Part shown: positions 17,901 through 21,464 of the stretch, in pieces
Numbering within the stretch: the stretch's first letter is position 1
How the letters are laid out: each line of letters begins with the position of its first letter
Assembly (NCBI GenBank): GCA_037140615.1
Contig: JBAXED010000062.1
Coordinates: 1-21,464 of the forward strand
Length of the DNA: 21,464 nt
Direction: 5' to 3'
DNA from: CAINVV01 sp037140615
GTDB lineage: Bacteria; Bacteroidota; Bacteroidia; Bacteroidales; Prolixibacteraceae
Made by a program: the position numbers and the translations under genes
Notes under the pieces: generated by a model
Seen by the model: the letters and a program-made list of their open reading frames with translations, nothing else
Told to the model about the DNA's origin: nothing
The model's database searches: none

Positions 17901-18611
17901 GATGATACCAAACCAGTAATTAAACTCTCAGGTGATACGCCAATGAAAGTAGCTTACGGTGCCATTTTTGCTGATCCGGGTGCTACTGCATTGGACAATG
18001 TTGATGGCGACCTCACTTCAAAAATTGTGCTTAACGGAAGCGTCAACACAAATATTGTTGGTGCGTATAAGTTGACTTACAAGGTTAGCGATGCGGCAGG
18101 TAATCCGGCTGACGAAGTATCGAGAATTGTCAACGTAGTTAAAGCGTCAGCCACCGTTGAAATTTCTGAACTTACGCAGTATTTCAATGGAAACAGGTTG
18201 GGAGTTACCATTGCTACGGTTCCTGCAGGTTTACCTGTCATTGTGACCTACAATGGTTCTGCAACTGTCCCACTGGCCATTGGGAAATATGCTGTGGTTG
18301 CCACTATAAATGATATCAACTACGAGGGAAAAAATAGTTCTACATTTGAAATATTACCAGGGATTAAAGATGGAGTCAGGATATATTCTGATGGCAATTT
18401 AATTTATGTCATCATCGAAAAGATCAAAACCGGTGCTCACTTATCAGTTTTGGATATAAATGGAAAAACGTTGTATGAGACTTCGGCCCTCTCAGTAGGG
18501 ATGAACTGGATAACCCAAAACTTTACTTCAGGCGGTTATATAGTAAGACTGCAGGTTGACGATAAGCGATACACAACGAAAGTTATACTCACAAAAAAGC
18601 AGAGATTCTAA
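11967..18611 (+). CDS. Giant secreted mosaic subtilisin-family (S8) protease, type IX secretion cargo
   Basis: I start at the ATG at 11967, because it puts a clean signal peptide (MRRIYFISLLILLVNLSWA) at the N-terminus; an in-frame TTG at 11940 is less likely. The protein is 2214 residues. After a pro-region the S8 domain (about 215-517) has D249 (GLWDAD), H274 (NHGTHTCGT), oxyanion N373 (AAGNE) and S447 (GTSMATPG), all intact. Next are a jelly-roll like that of KP-43 proteases (522-642), an FN3-like module (727-813), a MAM/adhesin-like module with a calcium-site-like acidic loop (824-1010), three CARDB-like repeats each with KADLS or KADFS (about 1012-1112, 1240-1345, 1351-1455), and a CUB domain (1130-1235) between the first two. 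A LamG-type domain (1463-1675), further Ig-like modules, a DUF5011-like domain (1981-2058) and an MBG-like module follow. The last 80 residues (from about 2133) resemble a type A C-terminal sorting domain. It should be anchored to or released from the outer surface and degrade protein. Confidence 0.9.
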   Translation: MRRIYFISLLILLVNLSWAQRLDPNQYTITLNEKSITPAADFQEVRKGLKSQRLTNVPLQANHFILQFMSLPTLEEQIKLKSQGINLLNYVQGNAYFVSVTSGFYNIDKSASLNLRSLIDILPEYKMNAELVSGNIPDYAKEGENMVKVVVSFFKDIDDAAVIADVSKLKTSHFKMMRIFNQFTASIKRSDIYILASMDWVQNIEMAAPPKVLKNDHGKSLHRANVLSSTITGLGFGLTGKGVKIGLWDADVEYHRDFNDRVFNRESEMHYTNHGTHTCGTLISAGLLDPKALGMAPEATVYSWNFGMQSNGLTVAEERHLSLDNDGIEITSNSWGANINTCPSKVIYDSSDHNDDQLAFLYPYFLYAFAAGNEQSLCDSIGGYYTTISNLKNSLNCAALDQMENMSWFSSFGPSMDGRLVPNISGDGVSVYSNLFNNQYGLMNGTSMATPGIAGTLALVFQRYKETHGGQQPISALMRGLACNTSHDLGNPGPDFKFGYGEINGLRAIETMEQNNYFINTVSQGTNYSQNITVPAGAVALKVMLSWTDPAGIVGTSRVLINNLDLSVTHDGVKTLPWILDPADPSANAVRGIDVLNNLEQVTLPNPAAGSYQINVAGYQVPEGVQEFAVVYDIVMPDLRLTYPIGGEFLAPESQVVVRWDCEGYTNPFTLEYSTDGGVNYSVVASNIDSSSKGYLWTIPAGATSAGKLRISNGLRLNVDKGSFHVMPVPQNVKVPSVQCGVAGPYTIQWDAVANARYEILKLDGQLYKHLADATSTKYDIVGIIPDKNNLYCIRAIDLTTGAISQRSLAVTLQATAPVASLPYQEKFDSQSSANFCLTADKGQANVRYITNAQQYGIRLEGTSGATADWVDSTDSTCFAKNPTYVVKASIGISDASAMAGKQFRLKFDYRQKYRTSAGTSYFRVKVNGNYLTNMEGTRIYGNTNQSSYKSVYYDLSAYAGLPSLSVDFEAVCKTGYTVHKDNDNYDDYSDYTKDKGDFVAIDNIEISEVAEDIAMTSLTVSSGMTNAETISVKIKNLSGSRVINIPVSYSINGGTMVSESVPGPIDQMAEVAYVFSTKADFSKSGFYTVNASVKRPNDPVPENNSQTLTKVNNGTDIIMGITTGIVTTCSAVLVDPGGRYVNYKDSLDFNITLKPGSPDKNIKITFSEFETEQQSDFLYVYSGTSPIAANLLGKFSGSILPSSFTSLVLGGELYLRFTSDNGMNYKGFMATIECVDKMIDAALTEITAPANSGEKTVAETVTVTVSNPGIHDLLNADVYYQIDNNTPVHEQVDTLVSRAPAKSYSFKTKADLSVPGTYALKAWIVVPGDAFDANNSVTAKIISTSKKISLTDVGIEAISTIYPKRLAGPNSFVTASVKNYGNETFTGSIAMAYTIDGGPQVVENYPVTMNADETISYTFTNKADLSRPNHTYHIDVSAMVTGDANSANDHSTYTIETPAGSVLNVIGTFNGTTALVTAPAISAVDLIKNYTVECWVNLSDPLGFGRIFDKTNVILFYQTTFGSMVYPIDSYILSVTTEDNSNLTYYYPGTVKLHQWRHLALTVDATGTRYTFYINGVAQTPELLSGIPSAAKTNSSADLYLGNRLDLARGISGSIDEVRIWNSCLTQATIASNMMTDYPAGTAGMLAYYKFKEGSGNYLYDYSANDNTAYISGADVSGLGKGKFWNNQTALMHSYSFAGEVIPTTFDAATNSFTSIVPAGTDLSKLTANFTIDQKSTVTVGNTPQVSGKTVNNFTGTVDYTVAGIGFNTGITQTFQVKVSHDTNSACDLTAFTFETVNNPGLSGQIALDKNGSNFYKKVTPGTVLSALKATYTNSQGSLVFINGIQQTSPQLSALDYTHPLMAKVVSENGRSFQQYSITVDSRNSQAYLNAFNIPGKQVGSTNIVAANHSIGIWVNKKANLSMLTPSFSVSTNARVYVNNVTQWNGITSNNFSQPLVYRISSEDESTSVDWNVTVKIDDTKPVIKLSGDTPMKVAYGAIFADPGATALDNVDGDLTSKIVLNGSVNTNIVGAYKLTYKVSDAAGNPADEVSRIVNVVKASATVEISELTQYFNGNRLGVTIATVPAGLPVIVTYNGSATVPLAIGKYAVVATINDINYEGKNSSTFEILPGIKDGVRIYSDGNLIYVIIEKIKTGAHLSVLDINGKTLYETSALSVGMNWITQNFTSGGYIVRLQVDDKRYTTKVILTKKQRF

Positions 18612-18636
18612 AGAGTTATAGAAATTGCAAAGAGCG

Positions 18637-19956
18637 TTATTTCAGTCTATCCTGGACATAAGCTGCGGCGCTCTGGGGAGTATAATTACCTAGAAGCATT
18701 CCTTGAAGCGCATCATTCATCAAGGCATCGCCTGTTGGAGATTTTGAATTGAATTTTTCATCCATCAGCCGGATCGTAAGTGTTGCGGTTGCAGCGGTGT
18801 TAAACATTTTTTGAGCCAATGGGTTGGATAAGGTCGAAGTTCCGGGTGTATATGAGAAAAATCCAGGTAGTTCAGTCATTACGGCTGTGGCATATTCCGA
18901 ACCTGAAGCCCATTTAATATATTCAATTGCTTCTGCTGAATGTTTGGAATTCTTGTTGATTCCTATCCCTGCATCAAGCTGAAAACAATATTGAAGTTTA
19001 TCGCCGGCCTTTTTAACGGGGGGTGCAAACCAACCAATAGTTGAACTGCTTGCTCCAAGCTTTTGCAGAACGCTTATTTCCCAGGATCCACCTATGAACA
19101 TGGCTGCCTTACCCGATGCAAACAATACCTTGGATGCTTCATAACCCAAAGTTTTATAGCCTGCAGGCATGTATTTCACAAGGGAATTAACTGCCACAAA
19201 AGCATCCAGGAAATTGCTATCTGTAAGCTTCATCGTACCATTCATCAATCCCTGCCGGGCTGTCTCTCCACCATAAAAATTAGCTCCCAGCCCGCAGAAA
19301 ATAACCCGGTTTAGTATCCAGCTATTGTCTGCTGCACCCTGAGCAATCACAGTCTCTCCTGCCTGCAGAAGTTTATCACAAGCGGCAATAAATTCAGTCC
19401 AGGTGGCAGGTTCCTGAATCTGGTATTTGCTAAAGATCGCTTTGTTGTAATAAATACCATGGGTGACCCCGACAGAAGGAACTCCATAAGTGACACCACT
19501 TGGGGTACTCCATGCATTTAATGGAACGATTGGAAAGGAAGACAGATTTGGGATAATTTTTGTCAAATCGGTCAGGTACCCTGAATCATACAATAACCGG
19601 CCTTTATCGTATGACCAAAGAAAAATTATGTCAGATGCTGTTCCATTTGCCAGTTTGCCATTTGTAGCTGCATCATAAAGAATTGGATCCTCTGCACTGA
19701 AATTGACCGAAATGTTTGGATGTGTGGCGGTGAAAAGAGCATTGATCCGGTTCATCGCGTCAACATCATCAATTCTCCAGCTGGTAAAAGTAAGTTCAAC
19801 AGCTTCTTCATTCTTTTTACAGCTACTAATTCCCCAAACAATGACTACGACAAAAAGAAGGAGAAATGCAGTTTTAAATAATCTAAACCGTAAGGAATGT
19901 CCAGATTGAAGATTGAACGATTTGGAATTAATTTTCTGGGTTAAGCTCATTTTCAT
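18637..19956 (-). CDS. ABC-type extracellular sugar-binding lipoprotein
   Basis: The 439-residue protein is a family 1 (MalE-like) solute-binding protein. It has a positively charged leader, a hydrophobic core (FLLLFVVVIVW) and a lipobox ending SSC with C46 as the lipidated cysteine. The mature part begins LTFTSWRIDD and shows family signatures such as GVPSVGVTHGIYYNK, PATWTEFIAACDKLL and AAMFIGGSWE. Such proteins capture sugars or oligosaccharides for an ABC importer. No permease or ATPase gene lies in the window on either side, and Bacteroidota mostly take up glycans through SusCD systems instead, so this copy looks orphaned. Its 3' end faces the protease gene, with 25 bases between them and no clear terminator. 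A 158-base gap upstream separates it from rsmH; I see only AT-rich sequence there. Confidence 0.85.
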   Translation of the reverse strand: MKMSLTQKINSKSFNLQSGHSLRFRLFKTAFLLLFVVVIVWGISSCKKNEEAVELTFTSWRIDDVDAMNRINALFTATHPNISVNFSAEDPILYDAATNGKLANGTASDIIFLWSYDKGRLLYDSGYLTDLTKIIPNLSSFPIVPLNAWSTPSGVTYGVPSVGVTHGIYYNKAIFSKYQIQEPATWTEFIAACDKLLQAGETVIAQGAADNSWILNRVIFCGLGANFYGGETARQGLMNGTMKLTDSNFLDAFVAVNSLVKYMPAGYKTLGYEASKVLFASGKAAMFIGGSWEISVLQKLGASSSTIGWFAPPVKKAGDKLQYCFQLDAGIGINKNSKHSAEAIEYIKWASGSEYATAVMTELPGFFSYTPGTSTLSNPLAQKMFNTAATATLTIRLMDEKFNSKSPTGDALMNDALQGMLLGNYTPQSAAAYVQDRLK

Positions 19957-20114
19957 ACAAGAAGGATTTTTTTGTTTTTGATAGACTTTCTACACTGCAA
20001 ATAACCAGTTTTGGGAGAAATTGTTCACTATACTCCTATCTAATCCTTATTAGTGAAAGAAATTCTAAATCAAATGAGGAGGCGCTTACCCACTTCTTAA
20101 CCCGAAGGTCTAAA

Positions 20115-21164
20115 TCAGGCTTTGATTGCCCAGCGAAACTTCGCGGATCGGGCACGCGGATTGGAGTGGCACTCTTCTGCAGATGCCCGGATGGGGTCTG
20201 GGGCGACTTCCAGGTAGGTGCCCTCACGGAAAAAGTATTGGAACGATTTTTTTACGCGTCTGTCTTCTCCCGAATGAAAGGAAAGTATTGCTACACGTCC
20301 GTTGGGAGCGAGTATATCCGGAAGCTTGTGGAGAAACTGATCCAATACGCCAAATTCGTCGTTCACCTCAATCCGCAAGGCCTGAAAGCAACGCTGACAT
20401 GTCTTTCTGATCTCTTCCTTCCGGGTATCCGCAGGCAGAAATACCAGGGTTTGACTGATGAGATCGCGAAGGTCAGTTGTGGTAGCTATTTCATTCCCTT
20501 CAGAAATAGCTGAGACAATTGCTGATGCCAGAAGTTCTGCGTAGGGCTCATCGGAATTAATCCGGAAGATATCTTCCAGTTCATCCTTTGAAATGGATTT
20601 CAGGAGGACGGCCGCCGATTTTCCGGTTTTGGGGTTGAGCCTCAGGTCGAGCGGCCCCTCTACCTTGAAGGAAAATCCTCTTTCGGGATTATCAATCTGC
20701 ATGGAAGAGACACCCAGATCTGCAAGTACAAAATTCAAGGGACCGGTTTCAAAGGCTAACAGATCAATTCCTGAAAAATTCATTTTCCGGATTTCCAATA
20801 CATCCGGTCCATAACCCATCGATGCCATCCGCTCTCTGGTTTTGGGCAGTTCAAGGGGATCCACATCAATGGCATACAATTTTCCACCTGGAAGCACAAG
20901 CTTGATCATTTCCAGGCTATGTCCGCCGTAACCGAGAGTGGCATCCAGTCCGGTCTGTCCCGGAACAATCTGGAGAAACTCCAAAATTTCCTTCACACAA
21001 ATGGAACGGTGCATACCGGCCGGGGTACGACCTTGTTCCATCACCTTTTCAACGTCTTCTAGGTATTGCTCAGGCTTCAACTCTTTGTATTTCTCACCGA
21101 AAACTTTGGGGTGCGTGCCTTTGTACCGAACACGGCGAATTCGTTTAGGGTTTGATTCTTCCAT
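20115..21164 (-). CDS. rsmH: RsmH-type 16S rRNA (cytosine-N4) methyltransferase, extended form
   Basis: RsmH methylates the N4 of C1402 in the ribosomal decoding centre using SAM. This 349-residue copy has the core motifs GLDATLGYGGHS (72-83), AIDVDP (98-103), DLGVSSMQIDN (149-159), RGFSF and GPLDLRLN (162-177), QRCFQALRIEVN and a late SFHSGEDR. Compared with the usual enzyme, which starts just before the first motif, it has about 50 extra basic residues (KGTHPKVFGEKYKELKPEQY) and a GMHRSICVKEIL lead-in. It stands alone next to tRNA genes, not in the dcw cell-division cluster where the standard rsmH normally lies. It is therefore likely a second, extended subfamily member and may act on a different site. 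The family call is strong; the exact target is inferred. Confidence 0.87.
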   Translation of the reverse strand: MEESNPKRIRRVRYKGTHPKVFGEKYKELKPEQYLEDVEKVMEQGRTPAGMHRSICVKEILEFLQIVPGQTGLDATLGYGGHSLEMIKLVLPGGKLYAIDVDPLELPKTRERMASMGYGPDVLEIRKMNFSGIDLLAFETGPLNFVLADLGVSSMQIDNPERGFSFKVEGPLDLRLNPKTGKSAAVLLKSISKDELEDIFRINSDEPYAELLASAIVSAISEGNEIATTTDLRDLISQTLVFLPADTRKEEIRKTCQRCFQALRIEVNDEFGVLDQFLHKLPDILAPNGRVAILSFHSGEDRRVKKSFQYFFREGTYLEVAPDPIRASAEECHSNPRARSAKFRWAIKA

Positions 21165-21264
21165 GATGCAAAGCTAATTATTTGTCGCTTGCCGGAAAAA
21201 GAAAATTTACAAGCATTCTATTAACTCCCTTTTCAACTGATCAACCAGTGTTTCAGTAGTAAAT

Positions 21265-21308
21265 AAAAAAACTCCGATAAAACACTGTATTTCAATGTTT
21301 TATCGGAG
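21265..21308 (-). terminator. Rho-independent terminator of the tRNA transcript
   Basis: A 13-bp perfect stem (CTCCGATAAAACA at 21272-21284 with TGTTTTATCGGAG at 21296-21308) closes an 11-base loop. On the minus strand the stem is followed at once by seven T residues (21265-21271 read in reverse), the standard intrinsic terminator form. It lies 8 bases after the end of tRNA-Leu and ends that transcript before rsmH. Confidence 0.88.
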
Positions 21309-21316
21309 CTAATCTG

Positions 21317-21400
21317 TACCCGGGGCGGGACTTGAACCCGCACGGCCATAATGGCCATTGGATTTTAAGTCCAACGTGTCTACCATTCCACCACCTGGGC
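21317..21400 (-). tRNA. tRNA-Leu (anticodon UAA)
   Basis: On the minus strand the cloverleaf starts GCCCAGGTGG. The anticodon stem TTGGA/TCCAA encloses the loop CTTAAAA with anticodon TAA. The long class II variable arm (TGGCC-ATTA-TGGCC) is typical of leucine tRNAs, and the T arm is GCGGG-TTCAAGT-CCCGC. The acceptor stem is imperfect: the fifth pair would be A-C and the terminal pair G-U. The 3' CCA is not encoded. Confidence 0.92.
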
Positions 21401-21407
21401 ATCCTTA

Positions 21408-21464
<57 letters not shown>

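Noticed and set aside
20036..20227. Short minus-strand frame downstream of and overlapping rsmH
   Set aside because: It is a shifted-frame shadow of the rsmH 3' end, with no family features.

Overview
The window looks like chromosomal DNA of a Bacteroidota (Bacteroidetes) species. The reasons are a giant secreted protease with a type IX-secretion-like C-terminal domain, a promoter close to the phylum's TTTG / TAnnTTTG pattern, and moderate GC with A-rich translation starts. Genus cannot be told from the sequence. Coding density is high and no stretch over 300 bases lacks a gene.

Layout: (1) 1-3367, plus strand: a CheR-type methyltransferase/PAS sensor whose 5' end is visibly broken, then a PAS histidine kinase. 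(2) 3357-3416: a perfect 27-bp inverted repeat that carries the last codons of the convergent genes on both sides and should act as a two-way terminator. (3) 3401-9763, minus strand: a five-gene operon reading ferredoxin-like protein, radical SAM/SPASM-like protein, DUF116-polyprenyl diphosphate synthase fusion, small alpha/alpha-toroid terpene-cyclase-like protein, and squalene-hopene-cyclase-like protein with an intact DXDD motif. (4) 9888-11855, minus: a TMTC-like membrane glycosyltransferase with C-terminal TPRs. (5) 11967-18611, plus: a mosaic subtilisin-family protease of about 2200 residues. (6) 18637-19956, minus: an orphan ABC-type sugar-binding lipoprotein. (7) 20115-21164, minus: an RsmH-type 16S rRNA methyltransferase with an N-terminal extension. 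(8) 21272-21464: a terminator, tRNA-Leu(UAA) and a tRNA-Gly(GCC) cut by the window edge, all minus strand.

The most interesting region is 3401-9763. The prenyl synthase should make a polyprenyl diphosphate. The two toroid proteins look able to fold or cyclise an isoprenoid chain. The radical SAM and ferredoxin proteins offer radical or redox chemistry on the product. No squalene synthase and none of the usual hopanoid accessory genes are present. Start/stop overlaps within the operon suggest coupled translation of the prenyl synthase and both toroid proteins. I know of no characterised pathway with this exact set and propose it as a candidate undescribed isoprenoid (membrane lipid or terpenoid) system. 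The product is unknown.
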